From NCBI GenBank assembly GCA_019722365.1, contig JADFUC010000646.1, positions 1 through 64,000 of the forward strand: a DNA stretch of 64,000 nt. The letters are read 5' to 3'. Below, piece by piece: positions 46,575-57,501 of the stretch (position 1 is the stretch's first letter; the number at the start of each line of letters is the position of its first letter). Source of the stretch: Lithospermum erythrorhizon (Eukaryota > Streptophyta > Magnoliopsida > Boraginales > Boraginaceae). The notes beneath the pieces are model-generated. The model saw nothing but the letters and a program-made list of their open reading frames with translations, was not told the DNA's origin and searched no databases. The translations under genes and the position numbers were made by a program.

Positions 46575-49332
46575 TGCTAAATCTGGATGATGATCAATTG
46601 ATGGAGATCTTGTCTTTATTTCTTCTGGATGTAGTGTTTTTCCTTTCTGGTCGTTGTTATTAATACAGTATATTGGATTGGCTGACTAGTAAATTAAGAT
46701 TCTCTATTTGATTGAGGTAATTTAAGGAGCATTGACATTATATGTGTTAAAATGTGATTTAATATTGATAAAATAGTCCTTAAATTATATCGAGATCTAC
46801 TACTTTAATTAATTCATTCCGGTACATATTTGTCAAATTCTCGTGTGTCAATAAATGGGATAGAGAATGATACATATGATCTCTTCTTCCCCACTCCCCT
46901 CAAATTAGACTGTCGCACAACATGAGCTTCGTTTTCTAAATCTCAACTTCGATTTTCTCTAAATTATATTGAGATCTACTATTCTAATTAATTAATTTAA
47001 ATTTGACTATGCAAGAAGCAAAAATCCTATAGACTCCTTTAAAGATCTCTTCAATGAAAGGGAGGAAGATCTAATCTTTATGATAATTACATTGGTCAAT
47101 ATTAGAATTTTACACGCTAAACCGAGCGACTGGCTCGGCTCGATCTAAGTGGAGCAGATCCTCGATAGCTCAGGAAGCCGGCTCGTTAGCTCGATTTTAG
47201 ATTATTAATATTGTACTGAAGGTTTTTCATAAAAAATTGAAAAACATATTTTGAAGACTCTTCTTATTCTAGTATTCTGGACTGCTTCTGGTTTGATTTA
47301 GGACTAGTAAAATCTTGTATTTGAGGAGTGGATTCTTTGTCTAGGTTGGTCACCGATAGTCATTCTTGGGTGTATGGTTGTTGCGATCACAAAAAAACTG
47401 GCAAATGTCGAAGCTAATAATCGGTTTGCAATTTTACTTTGCACAAGATCACTAGTATCATAAATGGGAGAACTTTCTCCATCTTCATCTGCTTCCATTA
47501 TGTGTGATTGCTTGCACTGCTCAGGCCTGCAGTTTACACACACAACATCTTATGCACACGTTTATATAGTAAAGCTATATCAATAAAGATTGAGAATCTT
47601 TAAGCCAAAATTACCCACATGATTTGTTTCAAAGAAAATGAGAAACTAAAAGTATGCTTTCAACATAATTGACTCAATTAATCATTCAGTGATCAACTGT
47701 TGTAATTAAACATTTGGAATAATAAGATTGGGATACTAACAAGTATGAGTTCTTTCACGCTGTCATGACCCTTACGATTGAACTACCAAAAGAGAATGAA
47801 TCTGAGCTCTAATTGTTTTGTATTCTATTTTCTAAGTATAAACATCTATTAATAGTAGCATTTTGGACTGCTCAAAACACCGGAGAAGGTAAATTCCGGT
47901 TTTCAAGGTTTGCAACACTAATTTCAAACAATATAAAGCGACAGCCTGAAGAACACAGAAAATACTAATGTTACATGTAATGAGCAGCTGTCTCATTCTC
48001 TATAAGTATGTTCTGATGTTTGATATCATCTTTCAAGTAAATCTGAACCAACGCTTTTGGTTTACTATACTACTAGTAATACCTTTTATTAAATTCAGCA
48101 CTGATCATCAACCTCTAAACAATCAAAACAGAAAGTCTCGTCATGAGTTCACCAGCCGGAAGAAACTTCCTTACTATTCAAGTGAGTTGGCAATACTTGG
48201 GAAGGAATGGTGATTAGCAAAGCTTGAATAAAATAAATTCTATTGCAGGCAGGTATCTAATAAATAGGACAGCGTTAATGCTATCTTTTCAAGTCAAAAC
48301 CCAAGTGTTACAAACCAAAGAAATAGCAGAGAAGATATACAGGAAGAGAAACGATGGGAACTTGGTAAAAAAGTCGCTTGCATCAACCAAGTAAGACTCC
48401 ACATTTTCCTAAATTGTTCAAAAATAAAGGTAGAGAACTGGCAGTAGACTCACTCAGGTCACACTGTTTAAGGTTATATCAGCTGGCTCCTACTTAGTAG
48501 AATTTCTATATGTACGACATATTGTATGCTAAGAGAAAGTTGAAATTCTGTCAATTTGGAGCTCGGTATGCTGGTCAACCAGAATCCAGAAAATGTCTGG
48601 TGAAATATTAACGAAATTCGGAATTCTGTAAAAGCTTAGCATAGAATACTGAACAAATAAGAATGAACTGCTTCTATTAACCATGTCGTGGTCAAACTGG
48701 ATGCTGACGATTTAGCCTTAACATCTTGATTCCTGTATGTGGTTGTTCAAATTTGAGAACGAAATGACTTAGATGTGGGATTACCTGAGGGGCAGTCTCG
48801 AGCACTACCGCATAAATTATCATTCACTATCAACACCTGAATTCAAGCATAGCTGAAGTTACAGATGATTTACAATAAGAGAATTCAAATATCATTTAGA
48901 AACAGCAAAAAGTTAAGAGCATCTTTTCACCTAATATTAAATGGTGGTCTTTTCAAGGTAAATGGTTTTCGGAACTCAATAAAGCAACCAGCGGTTGGCA
49001 CCTGCAGTGGAGAAATCATTGCATAAGACACCTCTTATCATGAAAAGTAGAAGTTCTTTCAGTAACAAGAAAATATTTGAATAGCTAGTTTAAACAATGA
49101 TGGATGTGAAGGATAGTTGGAGATCTCACCATGTCAAGAGAGCATTGGAACCACTAGTTCAACGAATCAAGAATTTGTCAACATTAAGGGCAACCCCACC
49201 ATTTTGTGTATTGTGGTGCTGATTAGAATGCATTAGATTTCATATAGTGGTACCAAAATCACTTGTAACAGCCATCTCTAGTCCTCTGACTCCTTTTTCA
49301 AATTAAAACTATTGCTAAGCATGATATCAATA
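46575..49332. other. Intergenic, no gene supported
   Basis: It contains a GGCTCG-rich patch at 47105-47200, like the hAT subterminal motif. On the minus strand, short stretches bounded by splice-like signals at about 48957-49001, 48786-48838 and 47304-47530 have open frames. They do not join in frame and match no family I know. They may be 3'-UTR pieces or remnants of a lost gene. Confidence 0.45.
47105..47200. repeat. GGCTCG-rich hAT-like remnant
   Basis: TTTTACACGCTAAACCGAGC, TGGCTCGGCTCG and GCCGGCTCGTTAGCTCG occur within 95 bp. The left edge TTTACAC resembles the inner end of an hAT terminus. No right end or target duplication was found. Confidence 0.45.
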
Positions 49333-51410
49333 TCACCAATATCCTTTACAAGTGCAAGATCCATTTTTTATATGATGGAAGCGACTTGAGTCCCTTAATA
49401 TGATTTCATGTCGTACAATCTTAGAAATGTATGTCATGGCAGTATGACAATCACCACATACACGTAAATTCTTGATTATTCTTATAGGGACCCCGGGAGT
49501 AGTTGTCAGAAGTCCATAAGCAAGAGCGAATTTCTGGCTATGTTCAAACAGGAGATCCCCTTTCTCTTCATCATCTACATCATATAGCGCATAACTCATT
49601 TCTGGAACATTGCCCAGGACTTTAATCCGTTCTATCAGGTCTGCAAGAAGATTATATATATCATTGGAGATGGGATGCGATCTGTCTCCTACATAAATCA
49701 TTGCAGTACTCTTGTTCCCTTGGACCCAACTACAACCAGGTCTTTTCTTGATTCCACTTTTCTTCATCAAAGATCTTATCCTCGCTACATCCTTCCAACG
49801 CCCGACACTAGCATATATGTTCGAAAGTAGTCTATATGTTCCATCATTCTCAGACTCTAGTTCAGACAACTTCGTTGCTGCATATTCTCCAAGGTCAACA
49901 TTTGAATGAAGCCGGCAAGCACCGAGCAACGCAACCCAAACTATTGGGTTGGTTCCATAGGCATATCTTCAACGAGCTTCATAGCATCACTCAAGCGACC
50001 AGCACGGCCAAGAAGGTCAACCATGCAAGCATAGTGTTCAACTCCAGGTATCACCCCAAAGTCCTTGCTCATGTTGTTGAAGTAACTAATTCCTAGGTCA
50101 ACCATGCCAGAATGGCTACAAGCATAGAGCACGACCAGAAAAGTTGCACCATCAATAGCATAACTTGTTCTCCTAATCCCTTCAAAAATTTGGAGAGCCT
50201 CCTCTCCACGACCATGCATTCCATACCCGGTCCTTACAGATGTCCAAGAAACAATGTTCCTCTCTTTCATGCTATCAAAAACAACTCTAATTGCGTCAAT
50301 GTCTCCAAATTTGACATACATATCTATTAGACAATTAGAAACAAAAAGCATTGCAGATTCATAACGATTCCGTAGCACATACGCATGAACTTGTCTACAA
50401 ACCTTAGTGCGCCTAGGCGAGCACAAGCTACCAAAGCACAAGAAATTGTAAGAGAATTTGGTATCACACCCTTCTTATTTGACTCAAACATTCTTCGTGC
50501 CGTATACAAATCCTTGCACTTAGCATACATGTCTATCCTTGCACTTAGCATACATGTCTATCAAACCATTCACGACCATCATATACTCTCCTGGATCATA
50601 TTCATCGACATTTAAAATCCTCTTTATACTATAGCAATGAGTTTCCTTCCCTTGTCTTAATGCCGCAACAGCAGCACATCCTGATAGAACAGACACCAAA
50701 GTAACCACATTGGGCTCGGCACCTGAATGCATCATCTCCCTGAAAACATCAAGTGCTTGACACCCCATTCCTCTCTGTGCATACCCAGCAATCACGGCAC
50801 TCCAAACAACTACATTCAACTCAATCTCTTCATTCCTCATTCTCTTCAATAAACCCAATGCATCATCAAATTGGCCTATTTGAGAATACCCTGTCACCAT
50901 AGCGTTCCAAGACACCACATCCTTCACCTCATCCGGTCAAAAGTAACCTCCACTTTATCCATCAATCCGCACTTTTCATACATATCCACCAAGCCATTCC
51001 CAACAAAAACATCTTCGATCAAACCTCTTCGTATAGAACAACAATGAACTTCCTTACCTATCCTAAATTTCCGCAAGGAAGCACACGCTGCCAAAACATT
51101 AACCAGACTAATAACATCAGGCCTCGAACACGAATACCCTCGCTTCACCATCAAACTAAACATCCCCAACGCCATTTCAAAATCACCGTTATGCAAATAA
51201 ACCACGCAAATCGAATTCCACGAAATCACATCAACCACACCAACACCAATCATTTCATCGAACACCTGGCGGGAAACTCCACCTCCCCACACCTCCCATA
51301 CATAGCCACAACAGCATTGCAAACAAACACATTCCACTCAAACCCATTAACCACCACCAGACAATGAACCGAAGCCCCTAACGAAAACAACGGTAACTCG
51401 CCCCAGGCTT
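49333..51410 (-). pseudogene. PPR-DYW protein pseudogene (At5g16860-like)
   Basis: Relic of an organelle RNA-editing-type PPR gene. Homologous pieces lie in order on the minus strand but in changing frames: 51410-about 51280, 51275-50930, 50927-50536, 50510-50403, 50400-49940, 49935-49333. The last piece keeps a complete-looking DYW-type C-terminus: FEHSQKFALAYGLL (the zinc-binding HSE motif here reads HSQ), NLRVCGDCHTAM, FHHIKNGSCTCKGYW. The breaks are: one frame change near 51275, a 1-bp loss near 50928, a perfect 25-bp tandem duplication at 50511-50560, a 1-bp loss near 50400 and a 1-bp loss near 49938. An internal deletion of about 40 codons also falls near 50500, and the N-terminal ~150 residues are missing. 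The family match is from memory. Confidence 0.88.
50511..50560. repeat. Perfect 25-bp tandem duplication in the PPR pseudogene
   Basis: The 25-bp unit starting TCCTTGCACTTAGCATACAT occurs twice back to back (50511-50535 and 50536-50560) with no mismatch. As 25 is not a multiple of three, it shifts the reading frame. It duplicates an IDMYAKCK segment. Confidence 0.97.
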
Positions 51411-52335
51411 TAAGGACATAATGGTAAGTATAGCAGGGATATTTTCAAGTTTATAAATTCTCAACCAGGACGAACGATTCAACTTATGAATTTCAGGTTA
51501 CTATGCTAATGGGTAACACTACAGGCCAAATAATGCTTTTATTGAAATGACACTTGCCTTAATGAACTATACCTGAGAGGCAAATAGTCATTTCTGCCTC
51601 GATATAGCGGTAAGTTATCTTTTTCCATAATTTATTTTAAAGTTTTTTAATACATGCATGTATAATGTACTTTAGAAATACATCTATGAAAAAAAAGTAA
51701 GAACAAATATTCTTTAAGATTGATAAATTTATGTATTTGTATTCAAAGTACAAATGTACTTCACGCACATTTACGATTTTCATGCTGACCTACAATGTCA
51801 ATGCCGGGTCGCTCCTGGCCAATGATGGTCAACCGACCACTTCAATGATCGACCATCAAGAAGACTATCACGCAGATATAATCAAATTCCCAATCAAAAT
51901 TACACGAAGGCTTATTTTTCGACAACAAGCCAATTGTGCAAAAATCTAGGATATGATGAATTTAGCATTAAGAAAAACACTTCTGGATATAGTTATATAT
52001 TTCCGCTTAGTCGCCTCATACGCCAGATATCTCAATTTCAAAACTATATTATACTTTTTACGCGACACTATATTTATTAATTTCAGCCGATTCTCACGAC
52101 ATCGTTTTTATTTTTTATTTTGAAATATAATTTTAAAATAAAAGAGGACACAACATATTTGTCACAAACAAAAATATTATAAATATAAAATCTACCCACA
52201 TTTTTGCTGCTTGTTATTTAAAAATAGCAAGCCCAATAAACAAGAAATTCCTTTTTCCCTTGTTATTGCCAGCACTAAGCCCTTAATATTAAAGTGAAAA
52301 GGGACAACAATTTTGGGACAGTTGATTGAGTTCCG
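51411..52335. other. Intergenic, upstream of the CDKC-like locus
   Basis: No gene or clear repeat end was recognised. It should contain the promoter of the plus-strand kinase locus and the lost 5' part of the PPR pseudogene. Short ORFs around 51731-51949 have no recognised domains. Confidence 0.5.
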
Positions 52336-55300
52336 ATGGCAGTAGCTGCCCCTAATCAGTTAAATCTAACTGAATCTTCCACATGGGGTTCTCTGCAGTT
52401 TCTGCTTGGTAATAACTTATGGGCATTAAGTTCTGTTTCAATTTTTTATTTATAATTCTCCCTCCCGATACTTAAATATTGTCTCCTTTCGAATTTTAAT
52501 AGTTGACTGTGTATTAAAATGTAACATATGCTCATATATTTACCAGATAGTTTCGATTCAAATCAAAGTTATGTGTGTCCATTTAGGCTGCAAAGTTTGT
52601 TAATTAGACAATCAACTCAATATTTTACTAAATTATGAAACAATGATTGGTTGTATAGTTTTGAGTATTTGTCAAATAGTTGGTACTATTCAGAATTTGT
52701 GTTATTAATCAAATTATTCGAGTAGTATTAATTTAAAATTGAGTTTTTTTTGAGTGATTGGTTGCCTTAAGTTCAATTAAGATGAATGTAGTATCTATAT
52801 GTTGTTCAAGAATTTTGAGGGTATGATAAATTTGCATTCTTTTTAATGTCAGATTGGTGTAGGGGACCCATAGATTAGTGATATATATTGGAAAATGTAG
52901 AATGATGTATCGGTGATCTTGAGCTGGCTCTTCCGGTGATGCATTCAGTGTACAAATTCTTTGATATGGCCTCGTGAAATTTGCCTTAGGAACTTAATCG
53001 TATATTTAGTTTTTTGAGTGGAAGCTTTTGTAGTTTAATGTGCTTTACTCAGTGATGTAATCATGTAACTTGTATACTTGGATTTGATTGGTTGTGGTTG
53101 TATTGTGATTTTCCAGCCAAGTTTTTATGGCTCGAGAAATCCAAACAGGAGAAATTGTTGCGTTGAAGAAAATAAGAATGGACAATGAGAGAGAGGGGGT
53201 AACCAATTTTATTTGAAGTTTCTTTATTAGTTGAGATATATGTTATTAATGAATGTTTTTTTAATGGAACGATACAAAAGTTATCCTCTGAGATTGTGTA
53301 CTACTGTTGTTCAGTTTCCCATAACTGCTATTCGCGAAATTAAAATTTTAAAGAAGCTGCATCATGAAAATGTAATCGACTTGAAGGAGATTGTTACATC
53401 ACCGGGTACTTCCTTGTACCTTTTATTTCCTCAGCTTTCTTATGGTTCTAAGTGGTTTCTAAAGCTTTGATGATGATCCTTAGGTCGTGGGACTGATGAG
53501 CATGGGAGACCAGGCAAGTTCGATAATTTAACCACTTTTATGTGAAGTACTTCTGCTTGAACCTTATCAAAGTATTTCTAGAATAAAGATGGTCTAACTA
53601 CCCCCCTGGCAGAGTACTGAATATTGGTCCAGATATTTTTTTTTTTATGGGTCACCCGAGATAGTATTAGCACATTTCTCCGTATTTCTGTTCCTTTACT
53701 TAATTTAATATTATCTTCATATGCATAAGAATATTACTTTTTTTCAGATGGTAATAAATATAAAGGTGGAATCTACATGGTCTTTGAGTACATGGATCAT
53801 GACTTAACGGGTCTTTCTGATCGTCCTGGAATGAGATTCTCTGTTCCGCAGATAAAGGTACCAAATTGATGTCAGTGTTTTAGTGTCCAACAATATTAGG
53901 AACTAGCAAAGTAAGAAGCAAGTTTTATATTAGACTCTTGATATCCTTGTTCTTCCTTCTTTTAGTGTTATATGAGGCAGCTCCTTACAGGACTTCACTA
54001 CTGCCATGTAAACCAAGTGCTTCATCGGGATATAAAAGGTAGAGTTTTGCCTTCTAATTCACAATCTTCTATTATTACTTTCCTGGGATGTATGATGTAT
54101 CTAACCAGACTGATAATCTTTTCTCCCCTTTTTAGGTTCTAATCTTCTGATCGACAACAATGGAAATTTAAAGCTTGCTGATTTTGGTCTTGCTAGATCA
54201 TGTTCAACTGATCACAATGCCAACCTCACAAACCGTGTGATTACTTTGTGGTATCGGTAAGCAACAACTCGATCAGTCATTCTCTTAAACTTGGTAATTA
54301 ACCATACCAAGTTGTAGTGTAATGTCCTAATTAGCTTGTCATCAATATTGTGGATTATACTGTTGAGATTTTCCATTTCTTTTCTCTTTTTTCCCCGTTC
54401 CATCATATCATATTCTTTTCTCCCATTCCGTCATTTCATATTCTCTTCTGGTTGGCTTTCTCCTATTAGCCTTGTTCACATGCATTTTATTTTTCATCTC
54501 TTCATTTCAAATATAAACTCTCTCTCCATTGTTATTTAAATGAACCCATATGACTGTACATGCGTATCAAGGTGCACACTTGACTGGGTTTAATATAATA
54601 ATTCTACCGGTGGTAAGTTTATACAACCTTGCTAAACTTGCCTATCCTTATACAACTCCGACCTTCATCCATGGGGTTTCTAATGGGAGAATGAGGACCC
54701 AACAACATCAACTTTTTTGACGGTCGGGAAGATTGGAAACTAGTGGGGAAATAAGATGTGTCATTATACTTGACAAAAAAGTAAGGGACCATTGTTTAAT
54801 ATAAAACAATGGGAGTACACATTTAGCTTAAACAAATAACGTCATATAAAACCTGTCTATTTGCTGAAGTCTATTAAATGTAAAGTTGCAATAGTTTTAT
54901 GCAAATTGCTGAAAGATTTGGAGTATCTTGGCTAAGATATATCATAAGATCTTTTAACATGTCGCGACATGTCCAGATGATGTTAGCTTGTAGCCTCACC
55001 AAGATAAAACCTAGTGAAGTATATTTTTCTAGTATAGATGAAGTCAATATTGATTTCTATTCTAGTAAATAAGATGCTTGTGTAAGGTGCTGCGATAAAT
55101 ACATGTTTGTAGCTTTCTATTATGGTTTGTTGTGTTTTGTTGATTGACCTTTCAACACTAAATGCTTTCAGCCAGAGCAGTTGAGCAAGATTTTTGAGCT
55201 GTGTGGCTCTCCAGATGAGGTTAATTGGCCTGGAGTATCGAAAACCCCCTGGTATAATAATTTCAAGCCTTCAAGGCCCTTGAAAAGACGCCTCAGGGAC

Positions 55301-56565
55301 GTTTTTAGACAGTAAGTGATTTATGATGGCTTGTCTATTTTTTCATTTTCTTTGGGAGTTTACATGGTAATTGCTGTTACATCTAAAATTATCATGCTCA
55401 TAGTAACTCCCATTTTAGCTTTGATCGGCATGCTCTAGAGTTACTTGATCGGATGCTGACCCTAGATCCATCTCAGGTATATCATCTCCTCTTAATCATC
55501 CTCTTGCCAAAAATGGATTTATATAGGGACACCACTAATCGTGTCAATGATGCATGAGCATGACTACTCATACTGGATATCATTTGGGTCCTCGAGTTTT
55601 ACACCTAAGGAGGGAGTATAATAGACAATAAAGCTTTTGATTTTGTGCTAAGGAACCTAAGTGGTAATATAAAAATTCAGAGATCCAGTTGACAGTTGAG
55701 ATAAAAATTATTTGGCTTGAAATTAGATTGAAGTACTATAGATGGACCCGCATGCTTATGTACATGAGCATGGTGTAAACACATATAACAGTTCCATTGC
55801 TTACTGTTCCTTTGCTGCCACTCTAGGATAAGTAACTCATCTGTTTAAAATTTTTGTAACTGAAGAGAATAGCAGCAAAGGATGCACTTGATGCTGAGTA
55901 TTTCTGGACCGACCCATTACCTTGTGATCCAAAGAGGTCCGCTCTGATCTAGTGCTTTCTTTAAATATATTCTCCATTAGTTAATTCTTGATCCATATTG
56001 GCTTAAATGTGTGCTCATCTACAGTTTGCCGAAGTATGAGTCTTCACATGAGTTCCAAACAAAGAAAAAGCGTCAGCAACAGAGGCAACATGATGAAGCA
56101 GCTAAGCGTCAGAAAGTGCAGCACCAGCAACAGCATTCCCGTCTTCCACCAATTCAACAGACTGCACAAGGACATCCTCCGATGCGGACAGGGCCAAACC
56201 AGAATATGCATGGTAATCAATCCCAGGCAGTAGGAGGGCCAGGTCACCATTATGGAAAGCCAAGAGGACCTTCAGGGGGGCCTGGGAGATATCCTCCTGG
56301 TGGAAATCCCTCTGGTGGGTACAACCATTCGAATCGGGGCCAAGGTGGGGGAGGTTACGGAAGTGGCCCTTATCCACATCAAGGACGAGCCCCACCATAT
56401 GGTTCTAGTGGTCCACAAGGTGCTGGTCCTCGTGGGGGTGGTAATTATGGATCCGGTGGCCCAAATTTCCCTCACAACAGTGGCCCATATGGAGCTTCAG
56501 GTACTGGACGTGGCTCAAACCTAATGCCTGGTAACCGAAATCAACAGTACAGTTGGCAACAGTGA
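52336..56565 (+). pseudogene. CDKC-type cyclin-dependent kinase locus with missing exons
   Basis: CDKC (CDK9-like) kinases pair with cyclin T and phosphorylate the RNA polymerase II C-terminal domain. Recognisable exons: 52336-52408, 53117-53198, 53315-53405, 53484-53513, 53748-53857, 53966-54038, 54136-54257, 55173-55311, 55419-55476, 55866-55936, 56025-56565. Present are MAVAAPNQLNL, the catalytic lysine (EIVALKKIRMDNE), PITAIRE, HRDIK, DFGLAR, the T-loop [12 protein letters not shown] and the Gly/Pro-rich tail ending QQYSWQQ. Missing are the glycine-rich loop (GEGTYG), which belongs at the end of exon 1, and the whole exon from PPE to the DMWSVGC region. The latter should lie between 54257 and 55173 but is not there. 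Joining the flanking exons shifts the frame to a stop after four codons. Intron 4 uses a GC donor. Either a decaying paralogue or an assembly deletion. Confidence 0.8.
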
Positions 56566-57501
56566 CGTACTGAGTCTCGAATCTGCCAAATCCCAGGTCT
56601 CTTTCTTTTTCGTTTCAGAAGGAAAACATATAAGATAAGAGAGTTTGTATGATTTTCTCCTCTATTTATCTACGTTATGCTTATTTTCATGTGTCTGTGA
56701 TTGTTTGAGAGGTTGCTGAGGCATCTATCATTTTAGTAAGTTGTCCCATGAAGATGAAATACGAGCATGTAAAATTTTACCACATACGCTATCGACTTCT
56801 TAATGTCGTAGCATGAACAAATAGAAGAAAAAAAGCACTTAAGAGTAGTACGTCTTTGTTGATGCATAATTGCTTGATTGAATGGCTTACTGTATGCAAA
56901 TTTTTGAGGGTTTTATTCATTCCTTCATTCTTGGTGGGATTTATTTTTCGAGTGTTCTATTGAGAATCTAGGAACTTGCTAAAAGGGGCGAACATACTTT
57001 TTTTCTTTTATTATTAGTGGAAGACGAAAGAGAAATTACCACAATTCACATAATTTGATACACATTATGTCTGAAATAATCTACTGTGGTCATTGAGATA
57101 ATCTGATAAATGCTTATATGAGGGATCATATGATCATTTCGGCTACTTTGATACGTTTAATCATGGCAAAGAAACATCTAAATGGCAAGGAATAATGTTT
57201 GGGAGAACTTTTTGAGGACGTAACTAATGCATAATACAGTGTTCCATACAATAGGATTAGTTATACCCCTATTACAATATTATTTTATAATTCTGTTCTC
57301 GAACATTTTTGAAAAAACCTATCATTATTTAAATTACACATTAATTAAATAAAATTCATACAAATAATACAACCTGACCATCCTCTCATCTTGAGCTCAC
57401 TAGTGAAAAGAGGAAATCTATAGGAGAAACAACATCCTCTCATCTTGAGCTCACTCCTCAGGAACAACCCATTCAAGTTTATGTTACATGTCAATTGCAA
57501 T
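56566..57501. other. Intergenic between convergent genes
   Basis: Shared 3' flanks of the kinase locus (+) and SERRATE (-). AT-rich, with no conserved ORF, RNA gene or repeat ends recognised. Confidence 0.55.

Noticed and set aside
47304..49001. Possible multi-exon gene on the minus strand (open pieces near 48957-49001, 48786-48838, 47304-47530)
   Set aside because: The pieces have splice-like borders but their phases do not match, and no protein family is recognisable.
56044..56524. ORFs in other frames over the Gly/Pro-rich kinase tail
   Set aside because: They are frame shadows of the CDKC C-terminal exon, which matches the family in its own frame.
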